The notes beneath the pieces were generated by a model. It searched no databases, was not told the origin of the DNA, and saw only the letters and a list, made by a program, of their open reading frames with translations. This document shows, piece after piece, positions 44,004 through 54,260 of a DNA stretch of 64,000 nucleotides (the stretch's first letter is position 1; each line of letters starts with the position of its first letter). Source of the DNA: Mycobacterium sp. E1214 (GTDB lineage: Bacteria; Actinomycetota; Actinomycetes; Mycobacteriales; Mycobacteriaceae); NCBI RefSeq assembly GCF_001666755.1, contig NZ_LZJC01000083.1, positions 1 to 64,000 of the forward strand, read 5' to 3'. The position numbers were made by a program, and so were the translations under genes.

Positions 44004-44606
44004 ATGAGCAACTCCGCGCAGCGCGATGCGAAGGACGCCCGCGACGAACCGTCACGCGCGGCCGACACCGATCGCATCCAGATCGCGCAGTTGCTGGCGT
44101 TTGCCGCCGAGCAGGGACGCCTGCAGCTCAACGACTACGAGGACCGCCTGACCCGGGCCTACGCTGCGCAAACGTACGAAGAACTGGATCGGCTGCGGGC
44201 CGACCTGCCGGGGTCGCCGGTTAACCTGCGCCGGGGCGGCAAGCCCAACCCGGCGCCGTCCACGCTACTGCTGGCCCTGTTGAGCGGCTTCGAACGGCGC
44301 GGCCGGTGGAACGTTCCCAAGAAGCTGACCACCTTCGCCCTGTGGGGCAACGGCGTGGTCGATCTGCGCTACGCCGACTTCACCTCGACCGAGGTCGACA
44401 TCCACGCGATGTCGATCATGGGCGCCACGCGGATTTTGCTGCCGCCCGAAGTGAACGTGGAGATCGACGGCCGCGGCGTCATGGGCAACTTCGACCGCAG
44501 CGTCCTCGGCCAGGGCACCCCCGGCGCGCCGACGGTGCGCATCCACGGCTTCTCCCTGTGGGGCGGCGTCGGCATCATCCGCAAGGCCCGCCGGTCGCGT
44601 CCGTAG
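44004..44606 (+). CDS. DUF1707 SHOCT-like domain protein
   Basis: 200 residues, homologue of Rv0966c (200 aa). The ATG at 44004 directly follows an in-frame GTG at 44001. The N-terminal DUF1707 (about 25-80) has the short SHOCT-like helix pair in AEQGRLQLNDYEDRLTRAYAAQ, and the C-terminal part (about 100-200) is a beta-rich domain with ALWGNGVVDLRYADF, MGATRILLPPEVNVEIDG and FSLWGGVGIIRK. No transmembrane segment. Unknown function; related actinobacterial proteins are linked to membrane stress. The M. tuberculosis cso copper operon that normally lies before this gene is absent here. Confidence 0.82.
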   Translation: MSNSAQRDAKDARDEPSRAADTDRIQIAQLLAFAAEQGRLQLNDYEDRLTRAYAAQTYEELDRLRADLPGSPVNLRRGGKPNPAPSTLLLALLSGFERRGRWNVPKKLTTFALWGNGVVDLRYADFTSTEVDIHAMSIMGATRILLPPEVNVEIDGRGVMGNFDRSVLGQGTPGAPTVRIHGFSLWGGVGIIRKARRSRP

Positions 44607-44627
44607 CGGCGCCGCCCCTGCGGGACG

Positions 44628-45476
44628 TCAGCCGGGCACGTAGTCGAAGGTGTCGGGGTTGGGTCCGCGACGGCCCGACTCACCCTGATCGAGTCCCGAG
44701 ATGGCGTCGAGGTTCGCGTCGCCCAGCTCGAAGTCGAAGATCTCGAAGTTGGACTTGATCCGGTCCGGGGACACCGACTTGGGGAACACGATGTCGCCGC
44801 GCTGGATGTGCCAGCGCAGCACCACCTGCGCGGGGGATTTCCCGAGGGCCTCGGCCACGCTGTTGACCACCGGGTCGCCCAGCACGTCGCCCTGGGCGAT
44901 GGGCGACCAGGCCTCGGTGGCGATGCCGTGTTCCCGGCCGTAGCTGCGCACCGTCTCGTTCGGGAAGTAGGGGTGCACCTCGATCTGGTTGACGGCCGGG
45001 ACGGTGTCGGTCTCCTTAGCCAGCCGATCCAGGTGTGCGGGTTGGAAATTCGAGACACCGATGCTGCGGGCCCGCCCGTCGGCGGCGAACTCCTCGAGCA
45101 CCTTCCAGGTGGAGACGAAGTCACCGTCGTACAGGGTGGGCAACGGCCAATGGATCAGGAACAAATCGACGTAGTCGAAGCCCAGCTCCTGCAGCGTCTT
45201 GTCGAAAGCGCGCCGCGCGTCGTCGGGCTTGTGAAAGCCGTTGTTGAGCTTGCTGGTGACGAACACCTCGCCCCGGTCGAGGCCGGCGTCCCGGATGCCC
45301 TGCCCGACGCCCTTCTCGTTGCCGTACATCTCGGCGGTGTCGATGTGCCGGTAGCCGATGTCGAGGGCGGTCCGCACCGCCTCGGCGGTCTGGTCCGGTT
45401 CGATCTGATACACGCCGAAACCGAGCTGGGGGATGCTGACGCCCTCGGCGATCTCGATCGCGGGAACAGTGCTCAT
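44628..45476 (-). CDS. Aldo/keto reductase
   Basis: 282 residues. The catalytic tetrad is intact: Asp46 and Tyr51 (DTAEMYGNE), Lys76 (TSKL), His109 (LIHWP). NADPH site SIGVSNFQPAHLDRL and FPKSVSPDRIKSNF follow. It most resembles the mycobacterial Rv2971 type of methylglyoxal/aldehyde reductases, also 282 aa, but is not at this position in the H37Rv order. Convergent with the DUF1707 gene, 21 bases between stops. The upstream gap (45477-45603) shows no clear operator. Confidence 0.9.
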   Translation of the reverse strand: MSTVPAIEIAEGVSIPQLGFGVYQIEPDQTAEAVRTALDIGYRHIDTAEMYGNEKGVGQGIRDAGLDRGEVFVTSKLNNGFHKPDDARRAFDKTLQELGFDYVDLFLIHWPLPTLYDGDFVSTWKVLEEFAADGRARSIGVSNFQPAHLDRLAKETDTVPAVNQIEVHPYFPNETVRSYGREHGIATEAWSPIAQGDVLGDPVVNSVAEALGKSPAQVVLRWHIQRGDIVFPKSVSPDRIKSNFEIFDFELGDANLDAISGLDQGESGRRGPNPDTFDYVPG

Positions 45477-45603
45477 GCTTTCTCCTTCGTTGTCCTTGGT
45501 CCCTGTACCCGATGCGGCAACGCCCTATCCCCGTCGGCCCGCGACGCGTTGGGTCGCAGGCCGGAGCCTTCGGCTCCAAGTCGGCCGGGCCGCACCGCCT
45601 CGG

Positions 45604-47598
45604 TCAGCGGCGGCGCCGGGACCGCAGGTAGTCGCCGACCACGGCGGCGCCCAAGCCGTCGAGGTCGGGCACCACGACGCGACCCTCGACCCGGCGGGCG
45701 ACCTGGTCGATGAAGCGCGCCAGGCCCGGGTCGCTGCCCAACCGGAAGATGGTGATCTGCGCGCCCAGGCGTGCCATGTCGTCGAAACCGCGCACGGTGT
45801 GGGCGATGGTCCGCGGGTGCGGCGGGTAGTCGAAGAACACCGTCGTGCCGTCCCCGTCGAAATCCTCCAGGTGCGCGGTCGGCTCACCGTCGGTGACCAC
45901 CAGCACGACGGGCTGCGCGTTCGGGTGCCGACGCAGGTGCCGTCCCGCCAGCGCCAGCGCGTGGTGCAGGTTGGTGCCCTGCTCGTAGACGCCCTCGAGG
46001 CCGGTGAGCTCGGCGGCGCTCACCGTCCGGGCGTAGCGCCCAAAGGCGATGATCTGCAACGCATCCGAACGGAACCGGGTGCACACCAGGTGGTTGAGCG
46101 CCAGCGCCGTCTGCTTCATCGGCAGCCACCGGTTCTCCATCACCATCGAAAACGAGGTGTCCACCAGCAGCGCCACCGCGGCCTGGGTGCGGGTCTCGGT
46201 CTCGGACACCTCGACGTCCTCCACGGTGATGTCGAGCCGCCCGCTCGCGCCGTCAAGGGTGGCGGTGCCCGCCTGCCGCAGCACCGCGTTCGTCAGGGTG
46301 CGCGAGATGTTCCACGGCTCGGTGTCGCCGAATTGCCAGGGCCGGGTGGCGCCGGTGAGCTCGCCGGCCGCTCCCGCCCGCCGATGGTCGCGGTCGCCGC
46401 GACGTCCCGAAAGTTGTTGCACCACATCGCGCAACGCCGTCTCACCGAGGCGACGCATGGCCTTGGGCGAGAGCCGCCACTGGCCGTCCGAGCCGCGATC
46501 CAGGAAGCCCTGGTTGACCAGCGCCCGCTCGAGTTCGGCCAGCGTGCGCGCGTCGACCGCGGCCTGGTCGCCGAGCTGGCGGGCCAGCGCGTCGAGGTCG
46601 ACGTCGTCCATCGTGGCGCCGGGGTAGCTCTGCGAGAGCTGCTCGGCCAGCTGCTCCAGCTCGGCGACGTCGGCCAGCGCCTGGGTGCCCTCGCCCATGC
46701 CGAACGGGTTGTCCCCGGAGAACTCCTCGGAGCCCGTCCAGTCCTCGCCGGGGCGGGCGGCCTGCAGGTGGGCGTCCAGCCGGTTCAGCGCCTGCATCAG
46801 CGACGGGGAGCCGAACGCCTGCTGCGCCAGCGCGTCCAGCTCGGCGCGCTGCTCGGCGCTCAGGCTGTTGCGGAAGCGCTGCGCGGCCGCCGCGCGCTTG
46901 GCCAGCGAGTCCAGCAGCTCGTCGACGTTGCGGGGGTTTTCCGGGAAGAACTCGCCGTGCGAGTCCATGAAGTTGTCGAAGTCTTCCTGGGTGTCCTCGC
47001 CGCGGGAGTGCTTGTCCAGCAGCTGATTCAAGTCGTCGAGCATGTCGGTGACACGCTGCCGGTCCTCGTCGGTGGCGCCTTGCAGCGCCTGCTTCATGCC
47101 GGCGAAGCGCTGGTCCAGCATTTCGCGTCCCAGCAGATCCTTGATCTGCTCGTACTTCTGGCGGGCCTCGCCGCTGCGCCAGTTGTACTCGGAGAGCTCC
47201 TGGACGGCCTTGGCCGGCGACGCGGGCAGCGCGTCCAGCTGCAGTTCGCCGAAGCGGGCGTCGTCGTCGAGGGCCCGCGCCAGCTCCTTGCGCTCGGCCA
47301 GCACCGCCTCGTCGAGCAGCTTCTTGATGTCCTGAAGCGTGCCGTCAAGGTTGTTGCGCCGCAACAGCTCTCGGCGTCGCCGGTTGGCCTCGGCGGCCAG
47401 CCGGTCGGCGCCCGGCATGTTGCGGGTGCCGCGGCGCAGCAGCTCCGACAACGCCCGGCGCGGCGAGGTGCCGGCCATGACGTCTTCGCCGATCTGTTCC
47501 AGCGCCTCGCGTAGGTCCACCGGCGGGGCCAGGGGGTCCGGCCCGCCGGTGTAGGCGGAGTAGCGCGACGAGTGCCCTTTCGCGGAGGGTTTAGCCAT
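45604..47598 (-). CDS. VWA-domain protein partnered with a MoxR-like ATPase
   Basis: 664 residues, homologue of Rv0959. The N-terminal two thirds is helical and highly charged, without membrane segments. The C-terminal von Willebrand factor A domain (about 460-640) has the MIDAS metal motif DTSFSM and a VTDGEPTAHL strand. With the ATPase upstream it forms a MoxR-VWA (chelatase-like) pair; such pairs remodel or activate other complexes by inserting metal or changing conformation. No client is encoded nearby. Its start overlaps the ATPase stop by 8 bases. Confidence 0.88.
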   Translation of the reverse strand: MAKPSAKGHSSRYSAYTGGPDPLAPPVDLREALEQIGEDVMAGTSPRRALSELLRRGTRNMPGADRLAAEANRRRRELLRRNNLDGTLQDIKKLLDEAVLAERKELARALDDDARFGELQLDALPASPAKAVQELSEYNWRSGEARQKYEQIKDLLGREMLDQRFAGMKQALQGATDEDRQRVTDMLDDLNQLLDKHSRGEDTQEDFDNFMDSHGEFFPENPRNVDELLDSLAKRAAAAQRFRNSLSAEQRAELDALAQQAFGSPSLMQALNRLDAHLQAARPGEDWTGSEEFSGDNPFGMGEGTQALADVAELEQLAEQLSQSYPGATMDDVDLDALARQLGDQAAVDARTLAELERALVNQGFLDRGSDGQWRLSPKAMRRLGETALRDVVQQLSGRRGDRDHRRAGAAGELTGATRPWQFGDTEPWNISRTLTNAVLRQAGTATLDGASGRLDITVEDVEVSETETRTQAAVALLVDTSFSMVMENRWLPMKQTALALNHLVCTRFRSDALQIIAFGRYARTVSAAELTGLEGVYEQGTNLHHALALAGRHLRRHPNAQPVVLVVTDGEPTAHLEDFDGDGTTVFFDYPPHPRTIAHTVRGFDDMARLGAQITIFRLGSDPGLARFIDQVARRVEGRVVVPDLDGLGAAVVGDYLRSRRRR

Positions 47599-48976
47599 AG
47601 ACCGTTTGACCTTCTCCGGAGACCTTGTCGATCCGCTTCGCCAAATACAGTGCCTCGAGCGCCATTTCGAGCGCGGCGGCGCGTTCGCCCTCGGACTGCG
47701 CGTGCAGCTTGGCCGAGATCTTGTCCACCACCGGCAGGCCGGAGACCGCGGCCAGCACGTCCTTGGCCGAGATGCGCTCGCCCGTGGTCACCGCCGAACC
47801 GCCCTCGACCGCATTCACCAGCGACGCCACGTCGATGCCGCCCAGCACGCGCGACGCCGTGTCCGCGGTCGCCCGGCGCAGCAGGTGTTCCAGCACCGCC
47901 TGCTCGCGGCCCTCCTCGCCGGACTCGAATTCCAGCTTGCCGCGCAGGACGTCGATCACCGTGCCGAGGTCGACCACGCGGGCGACCGGATCGGTCTCCC
48001 CCAACACGGCGCCGCGATGCCGGGCCGAGGCCGCGACGGTCTCCGCCGCGGCGATCGCGAACCGCGCCGACACCCCGGAGCGCTGGTCGACCGAGTTGGA
48101 CTCGCGCAGGTAACGGGCGAACCGGGCGATCACCTGCATCAGGTAATCGGGCACCTGCGCCGACAGGTGCGCCTCCTGGACGATGACGCCGACCTCGGCG
48201 TCCAGCTCGAGCGGGTAGTGGGTGCGGATCTCCGCGCCGAAGCGGTCCTTGAGCGGGGTGATGATGCGCCCGCGGTTGGTGTAATCCTCGGGGTTGGCGC
48301 TGGCGACCACCAACACGTCCAGCGGCAGCCGCAGCGTGTAGCCGCGGACCTGGATGTCGCGCTCCTCCATGACGTTGAGCATCGAGACCTGGATGCGCTC
48401 GGCGAGGTCGGGAAGTTCGTTGACCGCGACGATGCCGCGGTGCGCCCGCGGGATCAGGCCGTAGGCGATGGTCTCCGGGTCTCCGAGGCTGCGGCCCTCG
48501 GCGACCTTGATCGGGTCGATGTCACCGACCAGGTCCGCGACGCTGGTGTCGGGGGTCGCCAGCTTCTCGGTGTAGCGCTCGCTGCGGTGCCGCCACTCGA
48601 TGGGCAGGTCGTCGCCCAGGGTGGCGGCCTTGCGGATCGACTCGGGCGTGATCGGGGAGAACGGGTGCTCGCCCAGTTCGGCCCCGGAGATCACCGGCGT
48701 CCACTCGTCGAGCAGGCCGGTCAGCGCGCGCAGCAGCCGGGTCTTGCCCTGGCCGCGTTCGCCGAGCAGGACGAAGTCGTGGCCCGCGATGAGCGCCCGC
48801 TCCAGCTGCGGCAGGACGGTGTCCTCGAAACCGAGGATGCCGGGCCAGACGTCGTCGCCCTCGGCCAACGCGGTCAGCAGATTCTCGCGGATTTCCTGTT
48901 TGACGGTCCGCTCGCGGTGACCGCTGGCGCGCAGTTCGCCGACGGTGCGGGGCAGGTTGCTCGGTGATGTCACCAC
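47591..48976 (-). CDS. AAA+ ATPase, MoxR/magnesium-chelatase ChlI-like
   Basis: 461 residues from GTG 48976; homologue of Rv0958. Walker A-type loop is GERGQGKTRLLRAL (about 73-86), an atypical GxxGxGKT; Walker B is near GIVAVNELPDL, sensor I VVASANPEDYTN. C-terminal lid domain follows. Annotated in M. tuberculosis as a possible magnesium chelatase, but no ChlD/ChlH genes for chlorophyll or cobalamin are present. The function is inferred only as a chaperone-like ATPase working with the VWA protein. Confidence 0.88.
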   Translation of the reverse strand: MVTSPSNLPRTVGELRASGHRERTVKQEIRENLLTALAEGDDVWPGILGFEDTVLPQLERALIAGHDFVLLGERGQGKTRLLRALTGLLDEWTPVISGAELGEHPFSPITPESIRKAATLGDDLPIEWRHRSERYTEKLATPDTSVADLVGDIDPIKVAEGRSLGDPETIAYGLIPRAHRGIVAVNELPDLAERIQVSMLNVMEERDIQVRGYTLRLPLDVLVVASANPEDYTNRGRIITPLKDRFGAEIRTHYPLELDAEVGVIVQEAHLSAQVPDYLMQVIARFARYLRESNSVDQRSGVSARFAIAAAETVAASARHRGAVLGETDPVARVVDLGTVIDVLRGKLEFESGEEGREQAVLEHLLRRATADTASRVLGGIDVASLVNAVEGGSAVTTGERISAKDVLAAVSGLPVVDKISAKLHAQSEGERAAALEMALEALYLAKRIDKVSGEGQTVYG

Positions 48977-49050
48977 TCCACGCTACGACGCGTTACGGAG
49001 ATGCGTCATGCGGATGCCGTTCACGTGCGGCGTAATGGCGTGGCGGCGGG

Positions 49051-50634
49051 TCAGTGGGCGAAGTGCCGCGCCCCCGTGAGGTAGACGGTGACGCCGGCCG
49101 CGGCGGCCGCCGCCGTCACCTCGTCGTCGCGCACGGAGCCGCCCGGATGCACGATCGCCTTGACCCCCGCGGCGGTCAGGGTCTCGAGCCCGTCGGGGAA
49201 CGGGAAGAACGCGTCCGACGCCGCGACCGCCCCGCGAACCCGGTCCCCGCCCCGTTCGACGGCCAGCCGGGCCGCGTCGACCCGGTTCACCTGGCCCATC
49301 CCGACGCCGATGGTGGCGCCGCCGCCGGCGATCACGATCGCGTTGGACTTGACCGCGCGGCAGACCCGCCAGGCGAACACCAGGTCGGCCAGCGTCGCGG
49401 GGTCGGCGGGCGACCCGGTCGCCAGCGTCCAGTTCGCGGGATTGTCGCCGTGCGCGTCCAGCTCGTCGCGCTGCTGCACCAGCAGCCCGCCGCTGATCGG
49501 GCGCAGCTCGTGGCCGCCGGTGAGCGGCTCCGAGCCCACCAGCACCCGGATGTTCTTCTTGCGGGTCAGCACGTCGACGGCGCCGGGCGCGTAGGCGGGC
49601 GCGATGATCACCTCGGTGAAGATGGTGCTCACGAACTCCGCCATCTCGACGCTCACCTCGGTGTTGGCCGCGATCACCCCGCCGAAGGCGCTCAGCGGGT
49701 CGCACTCGTGGGCCTTGCGGTGGGCGTCGGCGACGGATTCCGAGGAGATCGCGATCCCGCACGGGTTGGCGTGTTTGATGATGGCGACGCAGATCTCCTC
49801 GTGATCGAAGGCGGCCCGCCAGGCCGCGTCCGCGTCGGTGAAGTTGTTGTAGGACATCTCTTTTCCGTGCAGCTGCTCGGCCTGCGCCAGGCCGGGCCAC
49901 GCGCCGGGGTCGCTGTAGAGCGCCGCCTGCTGGTGCGGGTTCTCGCCGTAGCGCAGCGTCGCCGAACGACGCCAGCTGCGGCCGAGCCACTGCGGGAAGC
50001 CGGTGGGCGGGTGCTCGGGCGCCAGGGTGGACTCCATCCAGGTGGCGACGGCGATGTCGTACTCCGCGGTGTGCCGAAATGCCAAGGACGCCAACCTTTT
50101 TCGCTCGGCGAGGCTAAAGCCCCCCTGCCGCACGGCGGCGAGCACGCCGTCGTAGCCGAGCGGGTCGGTGATCACGGCGACGCTGGGATGGTTCTTGGCC
50201 GCCGCCCTGACCATCGACGGGCCGCCGATGTCGATCTGCTCGACGCATTCGTCGATGCTCGCGCCGGATTCGACGGTCTCGCTGAACGGGTAGAGGTTGA
50301 CGACGACGAGTTCGAACGCCGCGACCCCGAGTTCCTCGAGCGCGGCGGCGTGTTCGGGTTTACGCAGATCGGCGAGCAACCCGGCATGCACCCGCGGGTG
50401 CAGGGTCTTGACGCGCCCGTCGAGCACCTCGGGGAACCCGGTCAGTTCCTCCACGCGCGTCACCGGGATCCCTTTGTCGGCGATCACCTTCGCGGTCGAC
50501 CCGGTCGAGACGATCTCGACGCCCGCCTCGGCGAGACCCTGGGCGAGGTCGACGAGACCCGTCTTGTCGTACACGCTGATCAGCGCGCGGCGAATCGGCC
50601 TTTTGCCCGTCTCCCGCCCGTCGTCGGTGCTCAT
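49051..50634 (-). CDS. purH: Bifunctional AICAR transformylase/IMP cyclohydrolase
   Basis: Catalyses the last two steps of IMP synthesis. 527 residues (Rv0957 523). MGS-like IMP cyclohydrolase domain (about 15-160) has [17 protein letters not shown] and a [12 protein letters not shown] block; the AICAR transformylase domain has [21 protein letters not shown] (catalytic Lys-His) and [12 protein letters not shown]. The ATG overlaps the purN stop (ATGA). Its tail RHFAH is typical. Confidence 0.96.
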   Translation of the reverse strand: MSTDDGRETGKRPIRRALISVYDKTGLVDLAQGLAEAGVEIVSTGSTAKVIADKGIPVTRVEELTGFPEVLDGRVKTLHPRVHAGLLADLRKPEHAAALEELGVAAFELVVVNLYPFSETVESGASIDECVEQIDIGGPSMVRAAAKNHPSVAVITDPLGYDGVLAAVRQGGFSLAERKRLASLAFRHTAEYDIAVATWMESTLAPEHPPTGFPQWLGRSWRRSATLRYGENPHQQAALYSDPGAWPGLAQAEQLHGKEMSYNNFTDADAAWRAAFDHEEICVAIIKHANPCGIAISSESVADAHRKAHECDPLSAFGGVIAANTEVSVEMAEFVSTIFTEVIIAPAYAPGAVDVLTRKKNIRVLVGSEPLTGGHELRPISGGLLVQQRDELDAHGDNPANWTLATGSPADPATLADLVFAWRVCRAVKSNAIVIAGGGATIGVGMGQVNRVDAARLAVERGGDRVRGAVAASDAFFPFPDGLETLTAAGVKAIVHPGGSVRDDEVTAAAAAAGVTVYLTGARHFAH

Positions 50635-51278
50635 CTGTGCGTCGCCTTTCGTCCGATCGTCGCTGTTCTTCCGACCAGCGTGAGGCCGCCGACCGCGATC
50701 GCGGCCACGACGTCCACCAGTAGCTGCCGTTCGATGACCTTGATGCGCTCGTGCAGGCTGTCCTCGCTGTCGCCGTCGAGCACGGGAACGGCTTGCTGGG
50801 CCAGTATCGGCCCGGTGTCCATCCCGGCGTCCACCAGGTGCACCGTAGTGCCGGTGACCTTCACGCCGTAGGCCAGTGCGTCGGCCACCCCGTGGGCGCC
50901 GGCGAACGCCGGCAGCAGCGCCGGGTGGGTGTTGATGATGCGGCCGTAGAACCGCGAAAGGAATTGCTGGCCAAGGATTTTCATGAAGCCGGCGGAGACG
51001 ATGAGGTCCGGCGAGTGGGCGGCGGTCGCCTCGGTGACGGCGGCGTCCCAGGCGCCGCGGTCCGGGTGGTCGCCGAGCCGGACGGTGAAGGTGGGCACGT
51101 CCGCGGCCGCGGCGACGTCGGTGGCCGGGCAGTCGCGGTCGACGCCGACGGCAACGACCCGCGCCGGGTAGTCGCCGACGGCGGCGCCGATCAACGCGTT
51201 CAGCAGCGAACCGGTGCCCGACGCCAACACCACCAGTCGCGCCGGCGCGCTCGGGGGCACATGGAGCGGTTCGACCAC
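50631..51278 (-). CDS. purN: Phosphoribosylglycinamide formyltransferase
   Basis: Transfers formyl from 10-formyl-THF to GAR in purine synthesis. 215 residues, same as Rv0956. [17 protein letters not shown] near the N-terminus binds substrate, [10 protein letters not shown] is the core strand, and [19 protein letters not shown] has the catalytic Asn-x-His. An [25 protein letters not shown] segment with the catalytic Asp follows. Start GTG/ATG at 51278 gives the expected lead. First gene of purN-purH. Confidence 0.95.
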   Translation of the reverse strand: MVEPLHVPPSAPARLVVLASGTGSLLNALIGAAVGDYPARVVAVGVDRDCPATDVAAAADVPTFTVRLGDHPDRGAWDAAVTEATAAHSPDLIVSAGFMKILGQQFLSRFYGRIINTHPALLPAFAGAHGVADALAYGVKVTGTTVHLVDAGMDTGPILAQQAVPVLDGDSEDSLHERIKVIERQLLVDVVAAIAVGGLTLVGRTATIGRKATHR

Positions 51279-51546
51279 ATCGGGGAGCCTAGCGGGACGC
51301 CGGCACGCGCCGCGCAGCGACGCGAGGTGCGCGGTTGGAGCGGTGTGCGGCGGCCGGGGTCTCGCGGCCGCCTGACGCTCGCGGCCGCCTGACGCTCGCG
51401 GCCGCGGCCGCGGCGGGGCATTGCCGAAGTGCCCGCCTCATAGCGACAATCGCCGCCAGCCGCACACCCGCTGCGCAGACCTCAGCCGGCCGCCGGTGCG
51501 CGCCACGCGGCCGCGTCCGGTTGTCGCTGTGAGGCAGGCACAAACC
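51279..51546. repeat. Repeat-rich intergenic region between purN and perM
   Basis: 268 bases without a credible gene. Two complete and one partial copies of a 17-base direct repeat, ctcgcggccgcctgacg, at 51361-51377, 51378-51394 and 51395-51405. Beyond it is an inverted repeat with arms 51429-51449 and 51521-51541 (19 of 21 matching), separated by 71 bases. Short frames here are composed mainly of Arg/Ala and are not genes. Confidence 0.8.
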
Positions 51547-53004
51547 CTAGTCCCCGGACTCCGGCTCCCTGAAGCGCTCCGGTTCCGGAAGCTGCTCCCG
51601 CTCGTGGCTTGTCGGGCCGGCCTTGCCGGGCGCGTCGGCATCGCCGGACGGGCCGCCATCGCCGGAAAGGCCGCCAGCGCCGGAAGGGCCGCCATCGCCG
51701 GAAAGGGCGTCATCGCCGGGAAGGCCCTCGGAGTCAACCGCCCCATCGCCGGGCTCAGCGTCAAACGGCCCCTCAAACGGCGCGCCGCCCGGCTCGTCGT
51801 CGAACAGCTCACCGAAATCCGCGGGCTCCTCCCGCGGCCGGGGTTTGGGCCGTCGCGGCCGGCGGCGTCGCCGGATCCCGCCGGTCATGACCACCGTGAC
51901 GGCGCCGATCACCGCGAACCAGAACAACGCACCGACGAACATCGCGCCCTGGTCCACGCCGACGTGCCCGAAGTTGCCCAGCTGACCACTTCCGGCGTAG
52001 GCGAGCAGCGACATGGCCGCCGCCGCGGTGACGGCGGCGACCAGAAGCTTGCCCGCCGCGGCGAGCAACGGCAGCGGGCGTCGGGCGCACTGCTGCCCGA
52101 GCGCCACGCCCGACGACGCGCCGATGATCAGCAGCGCAACCCATACCGGGCCCAGCGGGGGGCGGGGCACCGCGGCCAGCACGGGCAACGCGGGAATGTC
52201 GCCGCCGAACACGGTGAAGGAGCTAAACGTCGCGAAGCCGATGTGGGCGCTGGAACCGACGGCCACCGCGGCGGTGCCCACGATCACGTTGGGCGCGTAG
52301 AGGATCGACAGCACGGTGAGGCTGAACTCGCCGAAGATCGAGTCGGTGATGCCGTACAGATCCTGCATCGTCGCCCAGTGCACCACTAGCGACCCGGCCG
52401 TCACCACGCCGGAGAGCCCGACCAACGCGAGCACGCCGGCCGCCGCGGCGCGCAGGGCGTCGTCCAGCCAGAACGGCAACGGCGTCGCCGCCACCGCCCG
52501 CGGCCCCACCCGCGGCCACACACCGATCGCGGCGCCGAGCGCGTGCACCGCGAGCACGCTGGCGAAGGCGCGCAGCGCGCTGGGCGTCTGCAACTCGGTG
52601 ATCACCGACGACGCGTCGTGGATGACCGCCAGCGCGATCGCGGCCAGCAACAGCGGGCCGCCCAACGCCGACGCGACGACCCAGCGGACCACGAGCCAGG
52701 AGGAATACGGGGACGTCGCGCGGGCCGTGCTGCGCGCGACCGCCCATACCATCAGCAGGACCGGCAGCAGCGGCAGCACGCCCAGCTCGCGGCCGCCGAT
52801 CGAAATCGGCACCTGGTGCACGCCGAGCCACATGCTGGCGATCGCGCCCAGCGCGCCGGTCATGTCGCTGTTGGCGATCAGCAACTGGAGCAGCGTGACC
52901 GCGGCGATGACAACCAGAGCCACCACCGCCGGGCCGAATGCGACCCTGACAAGGTCACGCGCCTGGCGAGCGCCCGCTGCCTGGTTGCCCTCCACCCTTG
53001 TCAC
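51547..53004 (-). CDS. perM: PerM-type multipass membrane protein (cell division-linked)
   Basis: 485 residues from GTG 53004; homologue of Rv0955. About nine to ten hydrophobic segments over residues 20-385, then a cytoplasmic Arg-rich stretch ([14 protein letters not shown]) and a long acidic, Gly/Ser/Pro-rich tail (about 400-485) with repeats of the type GDGGPSG. PerM of M. tuberculosis is needed for persistence in mice and stabilises the divisome protein FtsB. The tail is a likely interaction or disordered region. Next gene on the strand upstream is another division-linked protein. Confidence 0.88.
   Translation of the reverse strand: MTRVEGNQAAGARQARDLVRVAFGPAVVALVVIAAVTLLQLLIANSDMTGALGAIASMWLGVHQVPISIGGRELGVLPLLPVLLMVWAVARSTARATSPYSSWLVVRWVVASALGGPLLLAAIALAVIHDASSVITELQTPSALRAFASVLAVHALGAAIGVWPRVGPRAVAATPLPFWLDDALRAAAAGVLALVGLSGVVTAGSLVVHWATMQDLYGITDSIFGEFSLTVLSILYAPNVIVGTAAVAVGSSAHIGFATFSSFTVFGGDIPALPVLAAVPRPPLGPVWVALLIIGASSGVALGQQCARRPLPLLAAAGKLLVAAVTAAAAMSLLAYAGSGQLGNFGHVGVDQGAMFVGALFWFAVIGAVTVVMTGGIRRRRRPRRPKPRPREEPADFGELFDDEPGGAPFEGPFDAEPGDGAVDSEGLPGDDALSGDGGPSGAGGLSGDGGPSGDADAPGKAGPTSHEREQLPEPERFREPESGD
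51631..51726. repeat. 18-base minisatellite in the perM 3' part
   Basis: About five imperfect 18-base units of the type gccgccatcgccggaaag on the plus strand. They code on the minus strand for GDGGPSG-like six-residue units in the PerM cytoplasmic tail. Units stay in frame. Confidence 0.8.
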
Positions 53005-53043
53005 TCTTGGCGAATGTCCCCTATTCGGCGGGAGAACGCGCGA

Positions 53044-53982
53044 TTAGGACGGGGCGGGACCAGCGGGCGCCGACGGCGGCTGCTCTTGACCGTAGGCCTG
53101 GCCGCCCGTCGGGTTGGAGTAGTTCGCGGTGGCCGAGTTCGAGTCGCCCCCGCCGCTGGCGCCGGACGACGGCGGCGGGCTGAAGCTGGGGAAGCCGGTC
53201 GGCGGGGTGGAGGTGCCGTGCTGCTGCGCCGCCGGCTGCTGGCCGGACTGCGGCTGGGCGCCGAAACCGCCCGACGGCGCGCCGCTCTGGGTCGGCGCCT
53301 GGCTGGGCTGGTAGCCACCGTACTGCGAGCCGTAACCGCCGTGCTGCTGAACCGCGGGCTGCTGGCCGGTGTGCTGCTGGCCGCCGGGCTGCCCGCTCTG
53401 CTGACCGTAATAAGGCTGCTGACCGTATTGCTGCCCGTACTGGCCGCCGTACTGCCCGTACTGCTGGGCGTAGGGGTCGTACTTGGGCCGCGGGGTCGGC
53501 GCCGTGATGACCCCCGACTCCAGCAGGACCACGACCACCGCGGCGATCGCCTGCAGCACGTTCGACGCGAGCAGCGGCCACAGCGCCCAACCGATCCCGA
53601 CGCCGGTCGGCAGGTTGATGGTCTCGGTGATCGCCAGCAAAGCACCGAGAACCGCGATCGCGGCGACGACGCCGGTGTAGTTCTTGGCCTTGGGCAGCAG
53701 GCTCAGCGCGGCGAGCAGCGAGGCCAGCACCGCGACGATGACGGCCGTGCCGGCGTCGCCCGCGCGGCCGCCGATGCCCGGGCCGAGGTCGGCGCTGAGG
53801 GTGAAGGTGGGGCCGAAGTTCAGGAAGTAAGAGAGGAGGCCGAGCGCCACGACCGCGGCGGTCAGGTACAGCGGCAGCTTGCTCTTGCCGTCGTCGTCCT
53901 TGGCGAAGGACGGGGTGCCGCCCGAATAGGAGCCGCCGGACTGCGCGGGCGGGTATCCGGGGCCACCGGGAGAGTAGGTCAT
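53044..53982 (-). CDS. DUF5336 membrane protein (34 kDa antigen type)
   Basis: 312 residues from ATG 53982; homologue of Rv0954 (303). Pro/Gly/Ser-rich N-terminus (about 1-35), four hydrophobic segments (about 37-160: [36 protein letters not shown], and two more), and a C-terminal cytoplasmic tail rich in Gln/Tyr/Gly repeats (YGQQYGQ-like). M. tuberculosis Rv0954 has been linked to the cell-division complex. Adjacent to perM with 39 bases between, so probably one operon. Confidence 0.87.
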   Translation of the reverse strand: MTYSPGGPGYPPAQSGGSYSGGTPSFAKDDDGKSKLPLYLTAAVVALGLLSYFLNFGPTFTLSADLGPGIGGRAGDAGTAVIVAVLASLLAALSLLPKAKNYTGVVAAIAVLGALLAITETINLPTGVGIGWALWPLLASNVLQAIAAVVVVLLESGVITAPTPRPKYDPYAQQYGQYGGQYGQQYGQQPYYGQQSGQPGGQQHTGQQPAVQQHGGYGSQYGGYQPSQAPTQSGAPSGGFGAQPQSGQQPAAQQHGTSTPPTGFPSFSPPPSSGASGGGDSNSATANYSNPTGGQAYGQEQPPSAPAGPAPS

Positions 53983-54237
53983 GGCTCCTCCTGTTGCTTC
54001 CAGCTGCCATCGAGTGCGATCGGGCGCCGCGGTCGCGGCGCGCGCTGTGCTTCCGGGCGCCCCGCCCGCACAACCTCTCGAATCGGCGGTTGCGTTGGCG
54101 ACGCGGTCGATCAACCACGCTAGCGCACCCGCCAGCGGGCGCGCCGTGGCGACCGGCTTCGACACGGCGCCGGTCTCACACCGCGCCGGGCCCGCCGACC
54201 GACGGGCCCGCCGGCAACGCGGCTTGCCCAGCGGAGG

Positions 54238-54251
54238 TAGAACACGTTCTA
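54238..54251. promoter_or_regulatory. KstR-like operator
   Basis: tagaacacgttcta (54238-54251) fits the TnnAACnnGTTnnA consensus of the cholesterol-degradation repressor KstR, with perfect outer halves. It lies 9 bases before the ATG of the LLM-type oxidoreductase. Confidence 0.75.
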
Positions 54252-54260
54252 ATTCTCTGC

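Noticed and set aside
47591..48976. Magnesium chelatase for tetrapyrrole synthesis
   Set aside because: No ChlD or ChlH partner; with the VWA neighbour it fits a MoxR-VWA pair instead.
51631..51726. CRISPR array
   Set aside because: 18-base units without unique spacers inside a coding region; it is a protein repeat.
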